Source of the DNA: Irpex lacteus
Taxonomy: Eukaryota > Basidiomycota > Agaricomycetes > Polyporales > Irpicaceae
Direction: 5' to 3'
DNA: 64,000 nucleotides
Assembly (NCBI GenBank): GCA_001986395.2
Contig: MQVO02000007.1
Span: forward strand, 124,001-188,000
This document shows, one piece after another, positions 36,801 to 54,726 of the stretch; position 1 is the stretch's first letter; every line of letters begins with the position of its first letter. The translations under genes and the position numbers were made by a program. The notes under the pieces are model-generated. The model was not told the origin of the DNA, searched no databases, and saw only the letters and a list, made by a program, of their open reading frames with translations.

Positions 36801-37819
36801 AAGGGTAGGGAGTGAGGGGGGTGGCCCACAAATATTCACTGGGGTGTATACAGTACAATGACACGTTATGACGCGCTGTGCCTGAGGAAAAACACGTTAG
36901 GAGGCTCATAGGAGAGGGCAAAGTGAATATAAATGTATTTTTCGATGAATTTCGCTTGGAGGCATCCTGAGAAGGTTCAGGACGTATTTATGAGCCCTAA
37001 AAGTGTCCAGAATATATGCTTATACCATGGAATAGATGTTACAAGCAATAGATATGCAAGGGGATCAGTATAGAGTCCTATATAGAGCGCATTTTTTGGT
37101 ACCAAGGGGAGGAGGAGAACATCCCTCACACAGTAGTGCACATTGATGCAATCATAAAACCCCCTTACAGACATATCATAGTCGTATAAATGAAGCTATC
37201 TGAGACCATAAACCCCCCATAATACCCCATATCATGAATAGGGAAGCAAAACATTATATGTCTAATCCATATGTTTTCCCAGGCCTCATGATGTTCTGGT
37301 GACCCAGAAAGTTGATAGACACAGGTAATATATACTAGAATCATGATACCAAAGTTACTAAGCCATACCCCCACTATTACCCCTATACCAAGCTGATCAA
37401 AGCCTGGGAAAATCCAAAAATGCGAAATATATTCAATGTTCCTCAAATAACTCCTGAACCAGTGCAGCTATCGAAGTTCTGAGATTAGATTCGGAATCCT
37501 GGAGAAAATCCGGTCCAGAAAACATATTTTCATTTTTGACACCTGCATATGTTTGTGTCATGTGACACCATCCCAAAGGAGTAAAACGACAAAATAAGCG
37601 CCCAAGCGCACAGGAAGGCGGTGAGACCACTCCATTACCCTTTTAGGCAATCTGAAGCGAAAGCATGTGTCTATTAGCCATTTGATGGGTCAGAGACCAT
37701 TATTTTATTGATGTGGCCACTTTTCAGGCTTTTAATAAAATAGGAGCCCATCCCACCTACCCCTTTTGGTTGCTGTCTGATGGTACTACCCTATATGGTG
37801 CTCACATTCAAACCCAGCT
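36801..37819 (-). repeat. right arm of the 1019-bp inverted repeat
   Basis: Reverse complement of 35339-36357. The outermost mismatch is at 35338/37820 and the innermost at 36358/36800, which defines the arm limits. Confidence 0.93.
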
Positions 37820-39404
37820 GCCTCTCATGCTCACTTCAAGAATATAGCCGTCATGGTGTATCAGACCACGTGAAGATATAGCTGTAATGATGCATCAGAA
37901 CATTGCCAAAGGGTGCAAGAGCATGGGAGCATGTGTCGTCCATAGCTGGATGACGAATGAAGATATGATGTGAATGGAGAGGAGAGGAATACGATCAGAA
38001 TTCCCGTTACAATTGAGATGGTAGTCCGACGTACACACCTATTTTTCATGCTCTGACAGTATTTCTATGACAGACGTGATATTGACCATTGGTAATGGTG
38101 GTAGATTGTATGAACTACATACCAAAGAAGGGTGATCATTCTGCTTGCATCTTAGAGCGAAAAGCCCCGACCTCCCATCCAAGCTCGGTTGGCTTTTGTT
38201 GTATTCGGAACATGGAACATTAGAGCGTTGATGATCGCAGTTCGTTGTACTGATTGTCGATCATCTTGGGAGTAATCGTGAGAGCGATAGAACAACTCTG
38301 AGCGTGAGAGATGGTCGCCCGAGCAAGGTTCGATGGATTGGGTGCAAGTCAGATGACAGCTCGAATGACAGTACAGATAGCACGCATACCTTGAATATCA
38401 CATATACATCGTCTTCAAATCTTTCGTGTCACGGTGGAAGAAGATAGACCAGCCTAAACGGAATAGGTACGTGTACGCGTGTACTACTGTGACGTTGGTG
38501 TCGTATTATTGCTTGATGCGGACGTTTGGTGCACCGTGCAACAAACTTTGAAAGCCTGTACATGTCTCTGTTCGAATGCATTCAAGTCAGCATTGTCGCC
38601 CAAAGCTGCGTCTGCATCTCATCTCGGAGAGACCTGGGGCGAAACTGGTCAGTCAGCGTGGATGCAATGAGAGTAGCTTACCTGTCACCATTGGCCCGCT
38701 GTCAACATCCGAGCAGTATTGACCTACTGACAGGAGAGGAGTAAGATCTAGAAGGCATGGTACGGCCGGTGGCCCGAGCACGAGAACATGATCCCAAATG
38801 ACTTGCCTGAAATGATGAATTAACGAAGGGAAGGAGCTTATCAGGTTTTCTATCATTGATAGGGCCAGCCTGCGCGTTCTAACTCTCACGAGTGGTATTC
38901 AATTCTGCGCGGCATCATGATGGGTAGTCAATAAGCTGAGATCCACCATACAGAGAGATGTCTAATGATGAGAGTTAGAGACGTGGAGGATGATCATCAT
39001 GATATTGAACCAGACCAATGTACATACGTAGGGAGCAGGGCTTGCTGCACAAACGAGAATTCTATTAACATGCACGGTAATTTGTTTGGGCCGTGTACCC
39101 CCGTGCCCAATTGTTGCTTGGTTCTTGACTCTACATATCTGAGGGTGCAAGCGTGGACTCAGTGTGGATATCATCAAAACATAAAGATCGGTACCTTACA
39201 ACATCATCGCACAAACGTTCTTAAGAAACGACTGGGCAGCGAACAGGCACAGTTGCCAGCCTGAAGTTCATAATACAAGTTTGCCGGATATGCCCTTACT
39301 GTAGAGAGTTCACAACTAGCGAAAGAGAAAGAAAGATGAGCCTCGGAGGACGTCGATGACAATACTGTTACAGAAATACGCCCAAATTCACTGTATCACA
39401 GACC
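37820..39404. other. gene-poor 1.6-kb spacer
   Basis: The first ~75 bp are the diverged outer flank of the foldback structure, with an imperfect internal repeat of a CATCATTACAGCTATAT-like unit. The rest has only short frames without resemblance to known proteins. Confidence 0.5.
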
Positions 39405-41527
39405 TCAAACGTCGTGGTACTTGGCATCGAGTACCTTGACGTTCAGCCAGAACTCCCCGTCTATAAAGGGCGTGAATCCGTCCACCATTTTGCGCTCTCC
39501 GGGATGAACGGGCTCAAATTCGAACTGCGAGGTCAGCGCGCGAACGAGGCATATCATCTCATGTAGCGCCAATTGCATCGCAGGACTGGGAGTAAAACAA
39601 GCAATCAGGGATTGTTTGCAATGCTGTGACAGGGTAGAATAAAACGCTTACCACGATCGTACACCGGCGCCGAATGCGACAAATAGAGGAGAGGAAGGCT
39701 TAACGAATTGACCTTGAGAATTGAAGAATCTTTGTGGGTTGAAAATAGCGGCGTCCGGACCCCATACCTCATTCACAACTTCAACACGTCAATCATCTAT
39801 GACAATGCACATGGTACTTACTTCAGAAGAGCGCATCATGTGCAAATCAGACCACAGGATCCGGTCGCCTGAGAATACCTGCACTTCAGGTATACCGGCT
39901 TCGGGTAAGGCTGGAAGTATGTCATCGCATCGTGCCACGCGGAAGTTCTGTGAGATACCAGGATAAAGTCGAAGGACCTCGTAGCAGACCGCTTGATGGA
40001 TCGGGAAATCCTGCATGAGGGTGGAAATGTCAGAACCGAACAAACAAAATGTCAAATGCATTGAATCTTTGCTAGAAGCCTGGGGAGAGGGCAGCCCGGA
40101 ATGCAGACTTACGACCAGTCTTTCGAAGGGAATAGCACCGTCATACCAGGGATGACTCTCCGACTCCTCGCGTAGCTTCTCTACCCAATCAGAATTGCGT
40201 TGCAGCTCATATACAGCCCATTGAAGTGAATTCGTCAGAGTATCGTGGCCACCGAACAGAGCCGCAAGCAAAGTCTCACGCACGAGCGTGATATTATTGG
40301 TGCGAGGTAGGTCCTGGAGGAGTCGATCTAGGAAATCATGGGGCTCGATGATAACTGTGCCACCATTTTTGCGTATACGGTCGGCGATCATGGTATCCAC
40401 GATGCTCAGAAGTTGGCGGCGTGCTTTATTGAAAGCAGAGTGGCTTCCATCAATCTACACGCAAGTAATGTCCAGTCCTGCAAGTTCATGATGAAGGTAT
40501 GCACCTACGTAGTCGGTAAAATACCAGGTAGGATTTATCATGCGACTGGCAAGAGATCATCGCTGTGTGAGGCCTGAGGCTTTGTCAAATTGGAGAGAAA
40601 ATACCCTTACTTTGAGCAGATGTACGCCACGGTTTCTAAACATTCTGCGATCTCGTTGTGATGGTTGAGACAGTCAAGATCCGGTCCGATGAGGTCGTTG
40701 GGTAAGCTGAACGCAGCATTTAAGAAAAGCCCTAGGGCGATACGGCCCGTGACGTCTGTGGGGTATTTGGTGAGTACTGATATACGGTCCAGGCTTCATG
40801 GTAAACTTGCCGCTCCAGTTTACTGCAGTCTTCGTTGAGCTCGCTTCCTTCAGGAAGGAGAAAATGTCCGGTAATATCTATGTGAATTCTCAGATCAATA
40901 ATGAGAAGGCAATGCAGACGAGCTCCTTACTTCTGTCAGTGCAGTGCATACATGCGTCGTTCCAAACGTCTTGCCAAATAATGGCCTTTATGGTATTAAT
41001 CCATGTCATCGTTCAATGAACACCGGAACTTACTGCATGGTTCTTCGAGCGACCTTCCAGTCAGCGCCGTCCGACCCAAGCACAGTGTTTGGACCAGGAA
41101 ACTCTGCAAATACTTCGCGTACAGTGGGGCCGCGATCATACATGATTGTATCGTCTTCCAATGGACACGTCAGTATGCAAATATACGGTGCGCGTTTATC
41201 CACGGGCTTACTCTTCTTGATGTGTTCAAGCCATTCAGGTCTTCCGATGACGAGGTTTTGCCCGACGAAGGGAACAGTAAAGGTTGACACTGGGCCATAT
41301 TGGAGTAGTTTCTGCAAAAATTCGAGGACGACCTGGCGATGCTTGAAGACCATGACCGCATTCCCTATGAACGGCATGGCAGATGGGCCTGGCAAATGAG
41401 CTGCACGTGGCTTGCATGGACGCTTAGGTTGTTGCGATAAGCGTATCGCGAGCATGGCTCCGCCGCACAACGCGAGAACACATCCGTCGAGTGGAGTAAT
41501 GGACGATAGCTGTAACATGGTCAGCAA
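39405..41527 (-). CDS. cytochrome P450 monooxygenase with atypical heme loop
   Basis: Heme-thiolate monooxygenase, N-terminally membrane anchored (residues ~12-30) with a proline-rich hinge ending HLPGPSAMPFIGNA. Exons traced: 39405-39585, 39652-39767, 39822-40010, 40113-40454, 40509-40545, plus further upstream ones to a first exon of ~500 nt from 41527. I-helix motif FGGHDTLTNSL; K-helix ExxR in CYEVLRLYPG; RILWSDLHMMRSSEVWGPDA; NPQRFF; heme loop FGAGVRSCPAMQLAL with the Cys ligand created across an intron. The usual CxG is CPA here. ORF and introns appear intact except that the junctions around 40930-41030 were not resolved. The subfamily is not recognised; the setting suggests oxidation of a terpenoid product. 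Confidence 0.82.
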
Positions 41528-42294
41528 GAGCGTAAGAACTCAGTGAGGGGTTCAAACGTTTGAGTGCCAAGAGGAGACACCATTAACCAGGCCCTTCAAT
41601 GCTGACGCCGATGACTGTATTGACTACTGCTCCATTTAGCCCAAAACGGAGCGGCGCAGAACAGTGACGACTTGGCTTGAATGCGATAGCATGCCAGCGA
41701 GTCAGTCTAAGTCAGTTCGTTGATGCACGACTCGCATGCAAGATTCATGGCCGGTGGGAGATCTGGCGTAAGATTCTCGGAGATAGAAAAGTCAGTGTAT
41801 CAACAACAAGGTACGGCGTGAGATCCGGTTATGGATAAGCACTACTACTGATCACTCACGACGTCGACAGTAGCAAAGGTCACAAATGTCGCCGTTTGAG
41901 CACTTGTTACACATACGGAAGGAAATCCTGGGCGGGTCGGTCCATCACACGTGTGATACTCCGGCGCTCTGTGCTGTTACGTTGGTACCAACATACCGGG
42001 TCATAGGTACAACCCAGGCCAGTCGTAATACTGGTTGAACAGTAAGTACTCACCATTCCTCTCGTATGTAATTGAAGGCGACTGAGCTAATCAGGCGTGT
42101 CTGTTGTCTTCTCAAAGCCCAAACACACGGCCGAAGAACTTCATCATGATGGGATTGAAATCCTTCTCCCTCGGCGATTCTCCGAGAAGTTCAACGAAGG
42201 TTTGAACGTTCAACTTCACGTGTGAATCGTGCTCAATTCCAACCACAAGTGCCTTTCACTCCTAGTCTCTTGCACTCCCCAAGTTCAAGCAGCT
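41528..42294. promoter_or_regulatory. divergent intergenic promoter region of P450 and GMC 2
   Basis: 767 bp between two oppositely directed starts, so both promoters must lie here. Co-regulation is possible, but no specific operator motif was recognised. Confidence 0.5.
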
Positions 42295-49285
<6,991 letters not shown>

Positions 49286-51043
49286 CCAATGTACTGCCAG
49301 TGCATGTATAGTAACTGCTCTAGTATCTATTCGCTGATCTTTATCGTGTAACTCATTGGCAGTTCTTATTGGTGGGTATCTGCAGTGAGGTATATTCATG
49401 GACTGACTAGTATATCTCATGCAGACAGCGCGCGGTGAATGAACAATAACAGTGATTAGACGATGAAGCCGACTGAGACATTGCCTCGCCGTACCATGAA
49501 ATGGCAGGTCTGGCACTGTTCTTTACACTCTCAGGCTACGAAATGTGTTTCACATGATGGGCACGGACTACAGAACGAATATCCGGAACAACACTTGTAA
49601 TACTTCTATCTTGATGCTCCTACTTACCTTGAATCTTGAACCTTGAACACTCGTGCCTCATGAGAGGCCCTATGGGAACGATTACAAATGCAGTCACGGT
49701 GACGGCGTTCAAACGGCGTGCAGGTAAGTACTATTCAGAGCACAAGACATTCACGATCGCTGATAATAAAGAACTTGGTATCGCTACCGAGTTGCTGCAT
49801 GAATGATTGATATTCCCTCGTTGCGTGTCAAGTTGTGAGGTACACATACTCATATCATCAGAATAGGTACACAGCTAATGCTTCTTCGCCGCTGAGACCA
49901 TTCTGATCAGCAAACTTCGGCGCTGGACTAGTACGATGGGTCGATGACGCTGATGGACAGCTGCACTGGCAGGCGACGTGCGTGAGAATTTACCACACGG
50001 TGCTCAACCGAGGGTAGCGGAATAGTAATCACTTGCCTGACTCCGGTAGATTTAGAGTGCTCCAGCAGGTTGAAGGTTCCAGATCAGGTGGAGAGAGGGC
50101 GGTGTGCTGTGTACTCAGTACATCATTTTGACCGGATGTTTCTGCAGTGACTCGGAAGCGATGGCAAACGGCAGTGATGAGGCGATAAGAGAATACCGCG
50201 GGGTTTAGTAGGCTGGAATTGAGTGCCCAGTGATCGCTGCAATATGGACGCATACTACGATCAGTAAAATTGAAGCGTAAGGCGAGGAATATGTGACGGT
50301 GCAGCAGTATGATAGCCTGAGATAGCCTGAGTTCTTGAAGATAAATCAATCAAAGATGCTGCGTGGTATCACCGGTGGGCGACGAATACGCACGTCCGTG
50401 ACCACACGTGCAAGCAAACGAAAGATTTGCTCATAAAATTGGGGTGCCTTTGAGGAAAATCCCCGTAGGGGTCCGAGCCTCGATGATGCGACTTCGCTCG
50501 TGACAGATAAGTAGCTATAGTAGAAATCCAGCTCTTTACATGCAGAGATGCAATCCCAAGTCAGCATGAGGGAAGGCAGTGCGAGAGGAACAGCCCGAGG
50601 TGCTCCGAGTCGTTTGCTATGAAGAAGGCGAGCAAATAGATCGGTACTTCTAGATGATTTCCTTTCTCGGCAGGTTAACGCCACAAAGTTTCAAGTCAGT
50701 AAGCGCCAGCCAATACGGCCTATCTGCCATCATGATCTACCAGCGAACCGACTGCACTATGTCAATAGCCCGCAGAAGGGAGACTGTCAGAACATGGGCT
50801 GATTACAGACAACTGCAAGGTACATCAATCACAGCTGAATGTGCGCCATGGATCCTGGCACATATATAACTCGAATCTGTGTTGATCGCTACTATCTTCG
50901 CAACAACGTATGGGTAGTAGATGCAATTCCCATCACCACTCTTCCATTGGCGCGAATGGTTGCCTATAGCTTGCCTATTAGGCTCTTCAGGACTACGTTC
51001 AGCGGCGCAGTTCTCTTTACGGATCTCCGCACAGTCCTCCGCC
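49286..51043. other. gene-poor 1.8-kb stretch
   Basis: Short frames on both strands (for example 50029-50349 and 50346-50684 on the minus strand) without family resemblance. No RNA gene, repeat or transposon end was recognised. Confidence 0.5.
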
Positions 51044-53256
51044 ATGGATGCCTTACTTCCGTCCGACGCTGTCCACAAGCTCAAGGATACGCTTGGATCT
51101 GTTTTCATCGGCTTCACCTTATCTACAGCGTAAGAGCTTTACTCACACGCACATTCATACGACTGATAAACCTGTACTCTATAGCTTGTGGGGAATTGCC
51201 ATCTTGCAAGTCTGGCTCTATTATCGTAACTATCCTCAGGACTCTTATATCTTAAAAGGACTCGTAAGACCCTCGATTGTCTACTACAACACACATGCAC
51301 TTCACTGACTGCACTTTAGATCGGTGCTCTATGGTGCGCTTCGATTTCACAGGCAGATGCAGAAGAAATAGTCACTCACTCTGCTCAGGACGATTGACTC
51401 GGCCTCCACCGTGTTCATGGCGCATACAGTCTACGTATATACCGTCCTTAATGTTACCAATCCTGCACTTGACGCTGAAATCCCATGGTACGTGTCACAT
51501 ATTTACGAGGCCTAGGGGCACTTACGTTGTTCCGTTTTATAGGAGCACTGTTGTATATACCAGACCTGCCCGCCTGTATCAATGACGCAAAACCTGACAT
51601 TATCTGTTAATCAGGCCCAATACGCAGCTGTTGTATGTGCGAGTAACATACGTATCCCCAAATCACTGACTCAATACACTTCTGGCTATAGCTGTTCACA
51701 ACTATACTAGCACAAGGGTACATAGAGCCCTCATACTATCATCTTTGGAAGGTTCTTTGATACGGACGCTTCACCCATCTTAAATACTATTCATATCAGA
51801 TTTGGCAAGGTAGCCGTTGAATCCATCAATGCACCAGGAGTTTACTGACTTGGACTACCACTCAAGTCAGCAAAAAGATGGTTCTTACCGCCATCGTCGT
51901 ATGTGCTACTCTGGTATACATTATTACGTTGAGCTAAAGTAGCCTCATGCACATATATAGGTGCTATTGGCTCTTATGTCATTTGGTAAGTCAGATAGGA
52001 ATCATGTAAAGGACTTGGATGTGCTCATGTATACTCGAAAGGTACTGGTTTTGTCACCGTGGTTAGACTGTGAACTCGCTATCCCACTCTTAATGACTCC
52101 TCCTCAAGCCTGGACTATTAGGTCCATCGCTCCAACTATCGCAACGACGTCGGAGCCCATTGTGTTGGTACATGTCCATACTCATCTCAAAGAACTGCCT
52201 AATAGTTAATACGGAGTACCACAGATTATTGGAAGCTTGACGCAAGCATCTGAGGCACTGGGCGACATTCTGATCACAGCCTCTTTGATTTATTTTTTCC
52301 GCGCGAAAAGAAACACTTTCAAACGGTGCGCCAAACCTCTCTGGCTGACACCTTCTATCCGACACTGATCAAAAAATAATTTTACGCCTTGTCCTGTTTG
52401 AAAAGGACGAGGTTGCTGGAACAGCTCATCACCTATGCCATCACGCGAGGCACACTTACAACGTATGTAACAGTTTTTCTCACATCCATTAGCTTTGAGA
52501 TAATGTCAACGTTCACAGATTGTGTCAGATCTTGTTCCTGATTTTGGTATGTACTATCAATGTCCGTTTTGGCTCAATGTTGACAATGCGAACACCTGTT
52601 GTAGCTTCAGAAAGTCCCGTACAAAGACGCGGCGTTTTATACAGTGTTTTTGCAACTCGTCGGAAAACGTAGGCCTTTCATACTTCTTATGTGCCGCTTC
52701 TATACTTATATATGTGCCCTACGTAGTCTACGTCAACTCTGTTCTAGCAGCGTACGCACTTCTCTCCATAACATAGCCGGATACTTCAAGCCGGGCTCAT
52801 GACCCAATTTTGTTCCAGGTTAAATGCTAGGAACTCTCTGAGAGGGGGTAACGACACGTCTACGATCTCAGTGTCGTTGAGCAACATAACATACACTCGT
52901 CGGGATGATAATACAGTTGTACGTATTTGTTTTATGATTGACCTCCCCGAGGTCCTCGTTGGCCATGACTATAACTTAATGACTTACCGTCTTTCTGACT
53001 ACAGCGTGCACCTCAGCCAGTCGTGATTGGCAGAAGCTACAATGGACCATTCGATCACAGCTTTGGCGAGAGCCCCGTGAAGTCTGATGGAGGTGATAAT
53101 GATTATAAGTCAGATAATATCGATGTCGTGCGTACTCAACTTATCAGCTCCATTATGCTGTTCCTGTGGATTGACGCGCCCTTTTGCCTTGCTGTCTCTG
53201 ACGATATTCGTAAGACACGTTCTATCGCGATCACACGCACTGTCGATGCTGTGTGA
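51044..53256 (+). CDS. second DUF6534-like membrane protein, possibly decaying
   Basis: Start 51044 gives MDALLPSDAVHKLKD followed by TLGSVFIGFTLSTALWGIA and LQVWLYYRNYPQDSYILKG, the typical DUF6534 opening. Later pieces match the family in order: MAHTVYVYTVLNVTNPALD (~51420-51480), VSKKMVLTAIVV (~51870-51900), LGDILITASLIYFFRAKRNT (~52260-52320), and the C-terminal VYVNSVLAALNARNSLRGG across the intron ending at 52818. Between 51490 and 52500 the exon chain could not be joined confidently and the family's middle segments look eroded. The gene may be a weakly constrained or degenerate relative of the gene at 4.2 kb. The last frame stays open to 53254-53256. Confidence 0.55.
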
Positions 53257-53313
53257 ACGACTCTGCCGTGGCTCGGCTTGTCCGCCTTATGCAAGACAGA
53301 AAGGCATCAGCAT

Positions 53314-53469
53314 TGTGTGGTCTTGCGGTTAGCCTAGCTTCTATTCCGTTTTCTCAGCTGTCTTATCATGGCATGAAAGTGCTAACTGCGCTGTGTGGTC
53401 TTGCGGTTAGCCTAGCTTTTATTCCGTTTTCTCAGCTGTCTTATCATGGCATGAAAGTGCTAACTGCGC
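53314..53469 (+). repeat. 78-bp direct tandem duplication
   Basis: Two adjacent 78-bp copies (53314-53391 and 53392-53469) beginning TGTGTGGTCTTGCGG and differing at a single base (TTCTATT against TTTTATT). A third start (TGTGT) follows. The near identity means it is recent. Confidence 0.95.
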
Positions 53470-53769
53470 TGTGTTTCTCGGTGAGAGGATTGACTGTCGT
53501 AGCCGGCGAAGTAATAGCACCGTGACGGGAGGCTGGCGGAAAGCAGGGACTACCCAGTATTTATTTGTGTTTTGGATCATGTACTATCCGCTTGGAATCG
53601 CCATGATAGAAGTGTGTCTGTTGTATGTACCACCCCTTTAGTTGTACTGATATGATGACATGATTCTAGCTGCATTGCGAACTTGGGGTAGCTACTACCT
53701 GAGTTCACTGGCAAGTCTGCAAGCTTTAAGCACCGGCATGATCTCGGAGACAACAACTGGCATCGGTTT

Positions 53770-54362
53770 ACGTCTAGTGGAGAAGCGCAAAGAGGAATGC
53801 GCCCTAGTTTTCACGCGTCGAAGAAAGCAACCTGAGTAACATGCCGCGTCGTTCGGCGTGCAGAACTGAATTGAACTAAGCTCCGAGTCAGTATACTCAA
53901 CTAGTAGTTGACCCGCAGCTTGCTACTAACTTTCATGAACCTGTCGGCCAGTCGGAAGAGGCCTTTCGCGGAGTTTCTTTGTAATCCGTTGCCAATTGTC
54001 CCCTTACCTTCAGAAATGACGCGACTGCTGTGCCACCCCTCGTTTCCTAATACAACATCGCGACGTTTTTTCACGGTACGCCTCTTGATAGTCTGAGCCT
54101 TCAGATAGCGTGGGTAGCTGCTGTCGTAGGAAATATTTCCGGTACTTACAAACTCGGTGTGCGTCATGTCCGAATAGATAGTAATTTGAACCGTGTCCGA
54201 GTCTTGACTCTTCAGCCATCTCCGCGGAGTCCGCGCCAACAATTTCGTTATGCGGTGTGATGTGTTTGAGGCGCACGGTCAACCTCTTGATTCGTAGAGT
54301 TATCATCGCCTACATAATCTCTGATAGGTAAGAACATTTCTTACCTAGTAATTTTGGCATGA
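53770..54362 (-). pseudogene. decayed copy of the 5' half of the Fpg DNA glycosylase gene
   Basis: Aligns by eye, with roughly three quarters identity, to the functional gene from about 25890 to the start codon at 26631, including exons and introns. Defects seen: the start reads MPKLL, so catalytic Glu3 is Lys; a ~5-nt deletion at the beginning of exon 2 shifts the frame; and a segment matching functional 26178-26358, including all of exon 4, is missing between two GCGAC copies. The 3' half of the gene (everything after the functional mid-exon 6) is absent. Same strand as the functional gene. Confidence 0.88.
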
Positions 54363-54726
54363 TGAGGTACTGGTCCAAGTCATCAAGCTTAGCCAACGCC
54401 CGCCGGATTACGTCCATGGCTTCCGTATTTGGCAAGCGCTGGCGTTGTGGCGTCGCGGGAGGCCATGATTGGTCATCATCGGCACCGACGGTCGGGTGGT
54501 GTTTCCCCTGAGCGCTGAAGTTCGCCGTATGGAATATCAGGCAACATTTGGCGCAATCGCTGGGCACTTTCTCTTGGACCACCATGATGTCCTCCAGCGC
54601 ATCGCCTTCTCTCCCTAAGCCATGGGGACTAAGTTGGAGGTGTTCTCCGTGGTATGTGACATTCGGTCAGTAGAAGGAGTCATTTTTATCAGATAACTTG
54701 CCGTTTCTGATCACATCTCTGTAGTC
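54363..54726. other. intergenic between Fpg pseudogene and MFS 2
   Basis: A minus-strand frame (54310-54585) runs into the pseudogene start but has no recognisable domain. It does not match the upstream region of the functional glycosylase gene. Confidence 0.45.

Larger units (their letters stand above)
35339..37819. mobile_element. foldback-like element: two 1019-bp inverted arms around a 443-bp centre
   Basis: Every segment compared between 35339-36357 and 36801-37819 is an exact reverse complement, without indels (paired positions always sum to 73158). The translated frames of both arms are identical. The central 36358-36800 is not palindromic, except for weak inverted similarity next to the arms (AATGCTGAAAAATGCG against CAGTGCTGAAAAATGCG). 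Outside the arms about 75 bp on each side still match imperfectly. No transposase or recognisable domain is encoded and composition is more AT-rich than neighbouring genes. No target-site duplication could be identified. Candidate foldback transposon, TIR-only non-autonomous element, or a collapsed/duplicated assembly hairpin. Confidence 0.85.

Noticed and set aside
35528..37630. Six open frames in the foldback arms, identical between arms
   Set aside because: They are short, overlap each other, show no domain and are identical only because the arms are. The sequence looks non-coding.
54310..54585. 91-codon minus-strand frame next to the Fpg pseudogene
   Set aside because: It ends inside the pseudogene intron and shows no domain, so it is probably chance.
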